A stretch of DNA of 64,000 nt, taken from assembly GCA_036345935.2 (NCBI GenBank), contig JADWOT020001401.1, positions 1 through 64,000 on the forward strand, written 5' to 3'. Shown here piece by piece: positions 1 to 10,219 of this stretch; the first letter of the stretch is position 1; every line of letters begins with the position of its first letter. A model generated the notes under the pieces. It saw only the letters and a program-made list of their open reading frames with translations, searched no databases and had not been told where the DNA came from. A program made the position numbers and the translations under genes. This stretch comes from Taenia hydatigena (Eukaryota > Platyhelminthes > Cestoda > Cyclophyllidea > Taeniidae).

Positions 1-639
1 TAAGACTGGACCATAGCTAAGGTCCAAAATTGTGCACCTCATGAATCGAATGTTGTTTGGATCCAATTCCAAGGCCAGCGCCATCATTTATAAGGGCTGT
101 AAATAGAAATAATGCAAAATACACACCCTTTTAAAGATTAGAATTTTTCCTTTAAGTAAAAAGAAGTAACAATCTTACACTTGGTCTCCAATCTCTACAA
201 ATAAGTAGGAGGCTATCATCGACAGTGACTGCACCGCTATGAAGCAGTAAATAACCAAGTAGCCTTTGCACACTATCTTTGCTGTCGTGTTGTTTGGCAC
301 GCGCATTCACTTTTGAGGTGTCTTATTCCTTTTTCCCCCATATGTAGTACGCCTCAGCAAGGTGCATGCTAAAATTGCCGATAAACAGTCTAGTCAGCAT
401 CTCGACGGCTAATTTCATATTTCGTCACCGGGTACACAGAAAACGAAGTCGACTCCCACCGAACCTCAGGAATTGTTAGCATTCCTTTATTTTTACTTAT
501 TGCATTTGTTAATTTTCCGAACCGAAATTCTACCGAAACGCGCCAATTCTGATGTATGAGAGGTAAGTCTTTTGAAGTCAAGGTCATGCAAACTCGATAC
601 AAAATTATTGTCAGTTACATATATTATTTTTGCAAAATT

Positions 640-1420
640 GCCGAGACCTTGAAGGAGCTACGCGCAATCATGAGATTTTACGCACGGTCTCTACAATATC
701 CTGCCAAAAACTATGATCTGTGCACTTTTGCCTGGTACTAACTGCTAAGCGCCTGATTTTCAGTGGCAGCAGCCAATATTGGACGCTCAGAGACAATATA
801 CTTTGGAGCAAGCATGAAGTGAAATGGAAAGTTGGGTTACCATGTCTAAGCACACGTTCAGCAATGATGTGTTTGCTGAAGTGATTTTGGTGCTATTTAT
901 CCACCAAATCTACTAATTCCAGAAGTTCGCTAATAATTTTCTGTCGTGATACCGGCACTGGAATACAGCCCATCCGATCGCGCGCACTTTTTATCAATAG
1001 AAATCCCTGTTAGATTTAATTAGGGAAGCGCAAAATACCTAAACAGTTGCCTCCTTTGTTCATTTTGCGATGATTGTAGGGTTTTTTGACAAAATGTGAA
1101 AATTGCGCTCTTTTTCTGCTACACCAGAATTTCATTACAATATTTGACATTATAAAATTAAAGTTGCTTACATAAATAAATGCCAGGATATAAAAAATAT
1201 TTGCCAAAGCGTCCCAGGGAAGAGTCTGCACTTGCAAGGCACTAAAATTTGCAAATAAAGATTGTGATTTTTTAGACTCATCGCAGAGGACTTGTGGCAA
1301 TTCTCGGGCAAAATAAATGTTCATCCTTCTTCTAATTCGACGGCTTTTATAGACATGTGGTTTTGTGGTTTTGCCCGCTGATATAAATATAGGCTTGAAG
1401 ATGATATCCTTTCCCGCCCT
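640..1420 (+). repeat. Dispersed repeat family R2, copy 1
   Basis: This stretch aligns by eye with 57,420-58,200, and its central part (about 1,060-1,320) also aligns with 45,400-45,560, all in the same orientation. Shared blocks include a GCGCTCTTTTTCTGCT segment near 1,107 and an AAAGCGTCCCAGGG segment near 1,206. The copies are clearly diverged, with many substitutions and small indels, so this is an old insertion. No transposase or reverse transcriptase reading frame is visible. The minus-strand open frame at 1,016-1,324 lies wholly inside the repeat and is not recognised as a gene. Confidence 0.7.
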
Positions 1421-1914
1421 TGATTATGGCTTAAAGTTGGTGCAGGTGTCTATATGCGGGGCATTTGCAAGTATGTGTCCTTGTGCGCTGCTTCAGAATG
1501 AGCCTGAAGCTGGCAAGGATACTCAAAGTGCCAGAAATAGCTGCGAAAACTAAAGCAATGGTATGTTGCGGCAAAAGCAGGGGCTCGATGTGCTGATATA
1601 ATGGAGAAGGGAAGTATTTCCTTCCTGTCAATGGTCCTAACCTCTTACTAGGGCTCGCGGCGTTGGTAAGGAGAAATCACGAGGTCAGATTTGATTTCAA
1701 TAACTGGCATCCTGCTTAGTGATGTCGTGACCTATGACATCCTTAATCATACACTTTGTTGGTCCCTCTAACATACCTGAAATTATCTCAGGGTGGTTTA
1801 ATTTTACATGATAGGCTAGTCGTAAGTCCGCAGAAAATGCGCTTCTTTTCGAGATTATTTACCTTTAGAGGGTGCCAACTAAGGCTAATCACTTCGTATA
1901 CTTCCTCCTTAATC

Positions 1915-2112
1915 GATTATACTAGCAGCTGTAGTTTTCCGATGACGCACAGTCAATAATAAGGCCAGTTTTTTGATAGAGACTTGTACAAGTCCATTTG
2001 CACGTAATAAAGGGTTTCCATGTCGATCCATGTTGCATGATTGGTCACTTAACGTACTTATCTCCTCATAAATGGCAATACCATGGCAATTGCACAGCTG
2101 TACCTCGCTCAT
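1915..2112 (-). repeat. Dispersed repeat R3, minus copy, with a conserved short reading frame
   Basis: The reverse complement of this segment resembles 4,395-4,570 on the plus strand over about 180 bases. Both copies contain a GAGGAGA-AAGTACG block and end in a frame sharing the residues QVSI, LLTV and RKTTAA. The minus reading frame stays open for 67 codons here, and the same frame is open at the other copy just before its stop. This looks like the remains of a coding repeat or a duplicated exon. I do not recognise the protein. Copy 2 abuts the truncated end of guanylate cyclase copy A. Confidence 0.55.
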
Positions 2113-4390
2113 TTGAGTTTCTTCCTTCTTTATACCTAAGCGAATTCATGACTATATTAAAGAAAGGGAACATATGATTGTGCTTCAGTTCCTACACGTA
2201 AGCTTTAATAGTCGGTCCACTTTCCCAAGAACCTGATTTTGCGGTCCCGTCCTTGTAGAAGTGACGAATGCCAAACGGCTTCTCTTGAATCGCATATCAA
2301 TCCTTTCTCTAAATTATGGTGCACAACTGCTTTTTCTTCCACTGTCATTACTGGCAGTGATAGAACGACGTGTTTTTAGTCGGAAGTAACTCTGAAACCT
2401 AGGGAAGTCTCGACAGTTTGCAGCAAGCACTAGGAAAAACATTAACATGGAAGCTAACAGAGGTGCAAAGTTGCTATTTCCGATAATCGGTTGGAGGATA
2501 ATCACCTTTGCGATCAGTAGTGGAGTTACCATCTCTTCCGATGCTCAATTAATTGCGAAGTCCACTCAGCGGACTCCCTTCAGCCGAGAGATGAGTCCTG
2601 TTTCCTGTGCATCTATGTGGGAGCATTTCGTCTCAAGTGCCTTAGAGCAATGATTGCTGAACGCATTTCTAACTCGAAATTAGACTCAACATTTTGTTTG
2701 AGTGAGCAAAGATTAAGAAAGCTCTTCTTACATTTCTTAAAAAAAACATTCTTCAGTGCATATACTTCAGAGCTAATTAAACCACTGAATGATGACGAAG
2801 TGAAGCATAATGACTTTCATTCGTTGACGTGGGAACATACGGAATGTAGAACAGTATGCTCAAAGAGCAGAATGACAGACTTTGTACAGATCATTTTGCA
2901 ATGGTCTGTTTTGCGATCATTAACGCGGATGGTACAAAAAGTCGACGTGCGAAATTGGTTGATTGGTTAGCAAGCTCAGTCAACAATGAAAGAAAGATAC
3001 AAGCTTAGCAAAAATCAAAAAGAGAAAATGGGGAAGAAAAGAGAGTACTCAGTAAAAGGTTGGTTTGCTGTTTATTAATATTGCAACCTGTAGGAGAGGA
3101 TCGTACATAAAAATCATCTTAAATCGACTTCGACTTTCCCTGACTCAAAATGGGCCGCGGATAATGCTTTTACAAATATGTGATTTTCGGTAGCTGTAGC
3201 ATCAGTTTGCTTTATCAATACCCCAGCTTCTATGAAAAACCAGATATCTTTTTATTTCACAAGTGGCGAACGCCTTTTCCCATACGTAGGGCAAAGGCGA
3301 ATGTCTTAACTGGTTGGATTGTCCCATGTATCTGAATGCAACATAGGCTATGCGAATGTGCTCAGCCGCTGATAAATTGTGCAGAATTCATATTATATCT
3401 TTGTCTCAATCGTCGACAGATTCACACGCTGTTCAAAGCTTACCCTTTAACAGCCATCACCATGCTGTTTAAAGTCACCAACCAATTTTCTCCCCTGCAG
3501 CACTCTTTTTCTGGTTTAATAAGCTTGGTCGGTTCTTCCGCGAGAAATTTTCACGCCTTAACATCTTGTCATATTTTTTTTCAGCTCGCAACACAGAAAG
3601 ATAGTCACAACTAGTCAAGGACACAAATCTGCGCCCCACATAATTTGTCCATCCTCGAAGCAATGAACTCGTAAAGGAACAAGAAGCACAAAGTAATTGG
3701 TGCGTATCCTGCGCATCTTCACTCAAAATAAAACCTTGTGTAGAGGACGAAGGAGGACATGGGTAAGATAGTGGCTCGAAAACAGCGGTGCGAATCGAGT
3801 AAGCTGGTATACTTTAGTAAGCTTTACTGAGGCGCCCACGTCAAATTTTGACTAATTATGAGACTAACGCTTCCTTGTGTTTGCATTTTGTGAAAGGATG
3901 AGGCCAGATCTATTCATTGCTCGTACTTTCACGTCAAGCGCACGGTAAGCGCTTTGCAGGTTTTTGTGTATTTGCTTTGCTCTCCACCGAGATTGATTGC
4001 TGCGGACGCGCAATGTGTCCCGAGTAGTGCACGACCGACACTTTGCGCCGAAGAAGTTTCTTTGGTCAGCCCCAAAACAGGTAACATGTTTATGTATAAT
4101 GCGCGTATGAATGCGCATGATTAATTGTGGAGGTCAGCGGAAAAAAAACGCAGTTGTGCACCTTAAGTTAGAGAACGTATTGGTGTGCAATCCGGTGAAA
4201 ACCCGTTTAACATTTGTTTCTTCTATAAAATGGGGGTGCGGGATCAATTACTTGGGAAAGAGAAACGGCTATAAAAGCACACGCGAAGGAACTATCTCAT
4301 GGTAAATGCGTTTCTTATAAGTCTGACAATCATATATTCTCTTCATTTTATAAACTTGTGGATTCGCCTGGACAAATAGAAGGAAGGAAG
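2113..4390. other. Stretch without recognisable gene
   Basis: Only short uncorrelated open frames occur on both strands, for example plus 2,617-2,970 (117 codons) and minus 3,864-4,118 (84 codons). None shows a family motif or convincing splice borders. No RNA gene or simple repeat was noticed. Confidence 0.5.
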
Positions 4391-4394
4391 CTGT

Positions 4395-4570
4395 ATAAGC
4401 GAGGTGTGGTTACGCAGCTGCCATTGTATTGGCGATTGTGAGGAGACAAGTACGACAAATTACCAATCATCCAACATTGTATGAGAATGGATTTGCGCAA
4501 GTCTCTATTGAAAAGCAGGCCTCATTATTGACTGTGCATTACCGGAAAACTACAGCCGCTAGGACAATCG
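4395..4570 (+). repeat. Dispersed repeat R3, plus copy
   Basis: Homologous in inverted orientation to 1,915-2,112. The shared peptide frame runs to a stop near 4,579 and keeps QVSI, LLTV and RKTTAA. It lies exactly where homology of copy A to the cyclase gene stops, so it may mark the breakpoint that truncated copy A, either as an insertion or as the new neighbour after a deletion. Confidence 0.55.
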
Positions 4571-5541
4571 TCCTGTAGAAGACCTCATGCATTATTATGC
4601 CGAATGCGTATGCATCGTCCGGCTTAGAACAACCATCGCAGCTGTCTCTGCGCGGTGGCTCACACACTGCCTACAATTTTTCTAAGGATAAGACGCGATC
4701 GCAGAGGATTGCGAAAGTAACTGAACTAAGGTGTTGATTAAAGGGCAACTGCCAGTTAAGTGGTGGATTTGTAGAATTTGGTAGTCGATGATTTAAGACG
4801 TATCGAAACTAACAACTCAATCGGTTAATTCCAGTTGATTGCTGTAGAGGTACTCCATCTCCTTGTAATGGCATATTAAAGAGCAAAGAGATTCAATCCA
4901 ATGCCACGGAATGGCATCGACTCAATGCAGCAAAGTCGGCCATGAGAGAGAGCTTGAAATCGCAGTCAAATGTGATGCTTTTTAATTGATAACATCCTAC
5001 ACATGAAAACACTGTGACAGGTAATCCGACGGAAAATCAACTGTGACATGCAGCATGGAGCATAGATGAGGGTTTGTCGTAAATAATTGCATATGGCGTC
5101 TTTTGCACATGAGCCACAGAGGTGTAGTTCTTCCAAAAGGATGCTGTGTAGCATTCACAGGGAGTGGGAGACTGGGTCAAGGATTTCGTCTTTATAATCC
5201 TCTCCCTTATGGTTCTTACGGCACCTCTTTATTTCATGAAAGGTACTGGCTTTGAACGACCATATTTAAACATGCGAAACGGAACGGAAAGCGTGGTGAC
5301 TGGACCAATGTTTGACAAAGGAGGCTAAACAAAGCAAAATGGCTCGTTGTTGGAGAAGCTCTTTTGGCTGGTGTTAAAAACTTTGAAATAGGTTCCTGTT
5401 GTGATCCCCTAAGAGCTTCCTGATTTACCGTTTCCAATATCCTACTCTCCTGGAACGACCTCAACTGCAGTTCTTGCCTATTACTGCATGTCAGCTGCTA
5501 GCCATAGTCTTGCGTATTGTGCCATAACTTTGACGAATTCG

Positions 5542-6650
5542 TCAGCGAGTTGCTGGTATTGTCAAAGGCACGCAAATGCAGGAATTGTTGCAACTAAAAG
5601 CGGTGATAGAGATGAGTACTTTGGGCAAAATAAATGGTTTTTTTACAACTCGAAAGCTTCTTTGATGACTGTAGTGAAAGAAAAGACCAAAGGAATGCAA
5701 CCTCACACAACATATCACAAAATTATTGGCATTTTCGTGCCGCAATTCCCACAGTCCTGCAAAGTGATTAATCAACCATGTGAGTAGCAGAATTCGAGGC
5801 AAATCTAATTCCTTAAAGTAGACTTGAGCTCCCTGGAACAACAAGCCAAGCAGAATAGGCAGCAAAAGCTGTTGCAGGGTATCTTTTGAGGCAATAGCAT
5901 GGAAGCAAGTAAAAGAATTTGAATTCGACGCCACATCCATGTGCAACTGAGAAATTCGCTAAGAATAAATGTCATAGACAACTCCTTTGGCAACAATTTA
6001 GGGCAAAATGCCCTTTTTTTCATTGCTCCCAAAACATTCCCACAACACGGCGTTTACCTGCCGGGAGGTTTCCATCGCCATCGTTGAATGCAACATCGCT
6101 TATTCAAAAAGAGTTTGAGTGATTTAAAGCGTCTGATCTTGAGCACAATCCATCTAAATTAACCACAACCAACACACACCAAACCAGCACAATTGCCAAG
6201 TAGACGAGGCCAATGTTGAACAATCCGATTGGATTAATGAGTAATGCCAGTCTGAATTTACCCCTATCACATGCCAAATTCACAAGGCGCAAATAATTAG
6301 CATGTACGCTTATCTTCTGGCCAACCCATCAAACTCCTTGGCTGAGTGAGCATTAGTGGATGATAAATGACATCAATGAGACTGAAGATATCTGCATATC
6401 TCTCCGCTTCGACTCCAATATCAATCACCTCAGTGAAGTTGGGCCTGAGAGAGACGAGGATGAGGTGAAAGATACCTTGCGAGATATCGTCATCTTCGAT
6501 TTGGTAATGGAAGATGATGGAGAACAGTGTGGGCACTTTGATATGCGAGAGCGCGCAGTGGTTGGAAGAGACTGGCGGAGGAGGCAATACTGCAACCACT
6601 CTCTTACAGCAGTTGGATTTAAACCAATTGCATTGCTATCGCTGCCCCAC
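5542..6650 (-). pseudogene. Copy A: membrane-proximal, membrane and kinase-homology pieces (exons 5-9)
   Basis: Piece 5 carries IKVPTL, ERYADIF and LIDVIYHPL, followed by a GWPEDK motif where the family has a Trp-Pro motif just outside the membrane, and then a TAA. Piece 6 is the membrane helix. Piece 7 begins IVLK..RFKSLKL but shifts frame. Piece 9 is open (AQVYFKEL, ELRHENANNF, FHYSHQ) and corresponds to the N-lobe of the kinase-homology domain; its 3' end is out of frame relative to copy B. Confidence 0.75.
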
Positions 6651-7136
6651 TAGCCACTGAGAAGCTGATTCGCTGACGAAAGCTAACCAACCCATCAGCG
6701 CACAAGGATCTTTGTGCTCGCATGCATATGTGTTTATGGGTGAAGGCAAATTTTACTGAAAGTGGTGGAAACTGAGATCTCTTTCTCGTTCAATAAAAAA
6801 AGCTGGAGTATTGCAATGTGCTACTTTTAAATTTCGTGATTAAATTTGCTTGCGTGAACATTAGCCTCGCCCTGGAGTCTTTGACATCGAGCTTCTCTAT
6901 GGGATGCCACCCAAATAAGAATTAAAAGCTTTTACAGTTAGAAAATAAATCTGTAAACCACCCACTTACAGTGCATGATCTCATAGCCAAAATCATGTTG
7001 ATGGCTCAGTCAGCTACAACGATCTGAGTATGTTGTCACAAATTGTACAAACACCCAAAGGATGCACGACTAGTGCTACCTGCCTGCAGATGAAATATAG
7101 GAGAAATGTGATACAAAGGCGAAGTGACATCGATAC

Positions 7137-7800
7137 CTCACCGTATCTGGTGCCCCTGGGCAGTGAAGTGATAACGATAAGCAAGCGGCCGGTGGCCAAT
7201 GCACACAAGACATCGTAAGTGCGCATATTCTTGATATCCACGTGAATGAACGCGATTCGCCCTTGATTAATTTTAGCAAATTTGTAAACGCTTACTACGA
7301 ATTTCACTACCAGTTTCACCCTTGCTAATATCAGTTCTACTGAAGAAGTTTAAGCGAGCGGAAAAAGAGAAACAATTCGCTTAAGGAACATAGGGATTGC
7401 TTACCATCCAAATGGTCTTTCAATAGCTTTAGCAAGTTCGTAAAGATTATCGTCGATGTGATATCGACACTAATCAAAAGCTCTAGTGCGCTGTGCCTGT
7501 TTCGGGAGAGGCCAGGTGGTGATAAGATTGGATCTAACATCTCGGGGATGTCAAGGATGATAAAGTGCATACGCAGGTCAAGGCAATGCGCTCCCGGTCA
7601 TTGTTGACGAGCAAGGCAAGAAAGCCTTGTAGGATGGTCTTGCGTTGAACTACCACCGAGGCCGCAGAGGTGGGTGAAGAAAGTGGAGCACAACTGCTAT
7701 CAACGTGGTGGTTGACAAAGATAGAGGTGAAGCTCAACGAACGGCAGTAGTAGAAAATCTGGTAGGGTTGAGCTCGTTGTGTCTCCTTTGGGTTGCCAAG
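7137..7800 (-). pseudogene. Copy A: extracellular ligand-binding domain pieces (exons 3-4)
   Basis: Piece 3 reads RKTILQGFLALLVNN..RIAL and then, in another frame, ILDIPEMLD, so it is frame-shifted between the two. Piece 4 reads QGRIAFIHVD, TYDVLCAL and TGRLLIVIT; compared with copy B it lacks about ten codons between DVL and GRSL. Donors are conserved in position (GTAAGC at 7,399-7,404, GTATCG at 7,131-7,136, minus strand). Piece 3 does not share the TGA codons seen in copy B, so those arose after duplication or are copy-specific. Confidence 0.8.
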
Positions 7801-7840
7801 GTTGATTCACTTGTTCATCAAATTACACTCGCAACGAAAG

Positions 7841-9700
7841 CGATTCTATCTCATAGTTTACAGAGAAAAAAATAGCTTTGCAATGTTCTCCAGTGCGAAC
7901 AAGGTATATATACGCTCCTATTTTATACTTAATCAGCTCAAACAATATCAGAATATAATGGAGCGTGATGTATTGACAAAGTGTGCTTCATCACTGCCAT
8001 GGAAGGTCGATATACATCCAAATAAAAATGCGCGATCCATCTCCGGGGTAGATACATGATCGATAATAACAAAAACAGTGAAACGTTGGCAACACATTAA
8101 TCTATGCGCATCCTTCTGTTGTCTTAGGTACCTTGACTAAAAGCCCCAACGGTAGACCTAGCGGACGTTTCGACAGCCTTAAAAAGGGGCACGCATGACG
8201 CCGTCTATCGGTATGATCGCTTTTTCGACTTTTACAAGCAATTATTAGTTTTGCATTCCATACCAACAAAACGGCGCTAAAATGTGCCTAAAGTAACCCA
8301 AATGGGACGTCACTATTCAAAGTTTGTGTAAACATTAAACGATTCTGCATGGCGCAAAGACGAGAATGGGGTCTGATTTTCCAAAGAAACAATGTTTTGG
8401 CAAAGAGTACGATGAGGCGGCCCGAATTTCTGCTCTTTGTCCCTTCTCTCCTCACCACCCAGTTACTTCTGTTAGATTTCTTTCCTCAGTGTATGCAGAG
8501 GGCTCAAACAGTCAAGTAAACAAACATGCGGCGGGACTTTGCGCATTTGTTTGCCCAGAATGCTACAGATTTATTGAACCTTTACACGATTTACACGCAA
8601 ACATGCTGCCTCAACTGCCACCATTTAGGCTACCTTAATGGTCACGGTAGTAGAGTTAGAGGAAAGAGAATGGAGCCTTGCCTGAGCTCAGGCCATTGCC
8701 ACAGAATTGGAGACGATGGCGGCTAAGTTCTTGGCAATGACCGCTGTCTTCTGTCCCTATGTTTGCAAGCTATTATCTCTCCCTTAACTACCCATCCTTA
8801 ATGCCAGATAGCCGCTTCATATCAAGTAATCCCTTTCTCACACCTATCCATTATTTTCCGTCCATAGTTCTATTTGTTTCTTTCATTTAATATTTTATCT
8901 GCATTTATTGTTTACGGTTTCATCTGTCAGCTCGACTATTTGCTTTATTTGCACGCTATTTTTGATTCTGATTATTTAATTCTTCTGATCAAATAATGTG
9001 ATTAGTTTTGTTATGACTTTTCTAACGGTATTCTTCGATCAGTCACATGTTTTGAGATTTGCATTTATTAACAACAGTGCAATCGCTTTAACACACTATA
9101 AAACTTAGCATTTAAACTCATTTCCCTAATATTTAAGCAACTAACCACTCTCACTTGCAATACTGATCAGAGTAACAAATGTTAGCAGTTAAAGTCAAGT
9201 TCTTATTTTTATTGAGGGCAAGTCTACTGGCAAAGCACATAACTGGGTCCGTGTCCGTAAGGAGTAAGTCAAGTCAGCTTAATGGGTTGCACTGAAACGC
9301 AGAAAATGAGTGGGCAATCATCACATTTGCATTCAGATGCACAACGCACCCAAAAATCAGTGACTTGTAGAATCACGCACACCCCTTGATCATTTAATAG
9401 TGCAACGTCGACGTCTATTACAATCCAAACTGCCGAAGAAGTTTGCCTTGTTATACAAATCATGCACGTTTTAACTTTGCATAGTCAGATTCGCAATACA
9501 CTGACCGTCACCCCGCAGAGAATGCTCCCAACTTACTAAGCCATTAACCCCAATTGGAAAGAAAACTTACAAAACTTACATGTTTCGCTAATGTAATAGC
9601 ACTTACTCGCATTCTATCCATACATTTCAAGCCAAACGTCTGTAATGCAGGATACTTTAAGCTTCACAATAAGCAATTATTGTAGGATCTGTCTGGCAAC
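7841..9700. other. Stretch without recognisable gene
   Basis: About 1.9 kb between cyclase copy A and the zinc-finger exons. A plus-strand open frame at 8,366-8,638 contains one CPEC motif but no correctly spaced histidines. A minus open frame at 9,269-9,463 ends in a cysteine-rich segment (CASECKCDDC) and could be a terminal exon of the zinc-finger gene, but no family match supports this. The rest is AT-rich. Confidence 0.45.
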
Positions 9701-9711
9701 TAAAATGATAC

Positions 9712-9799
9712 CCACAGTAGTGATTGAAGCGCATGTGTTCTTCTAATGCGTCCAAATCAGGAACAGATACGTGGCATTCTGTGCAGGGAAGGTACATCT
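9712..9799 (-). CDS. Candidate C2H2 zinc-finger exon (downstream of the pair)
   Basis: The minus strand encodes one classical finger with spacing Cys-x2-Cys-x12-His-x4-His: CTEC, then VSVPDLDALEE, then HMRFNH. C2H2 fingers bind DNA, RNA or protein through a zinc-held beta-beta-alpha fold and are mostly nuclear. A possible acceptor (TTCAG) sits just above 9,799 and a possible donor (GTATCA) at 9,711-9,706. Linkage to the finger 140 bases upstream is inferred from strand and identical spacing. I checked no complete frame across the two, so the exon borders are provisional and it may be a gene relic. Confidence 0.6.
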
Positions 9800-9938
9800 C
9801 TGAATTCCTTACCAGCACGACAGCGATATAGTGAAATGAAGCATACATTTAAGGAGGTTTTGCGTGAAGTATAAAAGCCGTGGCTAAGAGGCAGAGCACG
9901 CACTAAGTTCAATCAAAGTCTACTGGACACAAACTCAC

Positions 9939-10064
9939 AGACATGCATTGCGATGAAATGAATTAGAAGCGAATCAAAGTCTTCGAATATATGGGCACAC
10001 AAGTCGCACACATTGTGGTTCCAGACTGTTTTTGATTTTTTAAAGGAAAGTGGTCGTTTTGGTT
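9939..10064 (-). CDS. Candidate C2H2 zinc-finger exon (upstream of the pair)
   Basis: The minus strand encodes a second finger with the same spacing: CDLC, AHIFEDFDSLLI, then HFIAMH. It is preceded by a basic stretch (KRPLSFKKSK). Borders look real: acceptor CCAG directly above 10,064 and a strong donor GTGAGT at 9,938-9,933. Two independent Cys2His2 motifs with identical x2-x12-x4 spacing on one strand within 350 bases are unlikely by chance. Further exons could not be found with confidence, so the protein's size and target are unknown. Confidence 0.65.
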
Positions 10065-10219
10065 CTGGCATATGTAGCGATAAAATGAGGGAGTAATGGA
10101 GAATAATGCAACTTTGCTTAAGTTTTTGGTGCAGTCTACCTACCGTGATGTGCGCGTTCCAAGTGTTAAAAGCACAACTTGATGCTTTCAAATTCTGCCG
10201 AACACAGTGTGCATTCATA

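Larger units (their letters stand above)
4571..7840 (-). pseudogene. Receptor guanylate cyclase, copy A: truncated, decayed paralogue
   Basis: The minus strand matches copy B collinearly from exon 3 (copy B 31.25 kb) to part of exon 12 (27.12 kb), including some intron sequence. Pieces can be placed for exon 3 (about 7,405-7,800), 4 (7,137-7,339), 5 (6,270-6,650), 6 (6,186-6,260), 7 (6,050-6,150), 9 (5,655-5,838), 10 (4,945-5,017), 11 (4,740-4,870) and 12 (4,575-4,683). Exon 8 is absent, because only about 210 bases separate pieces 7 and 9. The membrane segment is recognisable (LLIN..GLFNIGLVYLAIVL). Frame shifts occur in pieces 3, 7 and 10 and a TAA in piece 10. No cyclase catalytic domain follows in the window. 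Introns are kept, so it arose by DNA duplication, not by a retrocopy. It cannot make a working cyclase. Confidence 0.85.

Noticed and set aside
2617..2970. 117-codon plus open frame as a gene
   Set aside because: No recognisable domain, no splice borders, and no conservation with any other part of the window.
5488..5787. Plus-strand 99-codon open frame
   Set aside because: It is antisense to cyclase copy A exon 9 sequence.
8366..8638. Possible zinc finger with a CPEC motif
   Set aside because: The histidine spacing does not fit C2H2 or other common zinc-binding patterns, and no splice borders support it.
9269..9463. Cysteine-rich minus frame as a further zinc-binding exon
   Set aside because: The cysteines do not follow a known zinc-binding spacing; linkage to the zinc-finger gene is unsupported.
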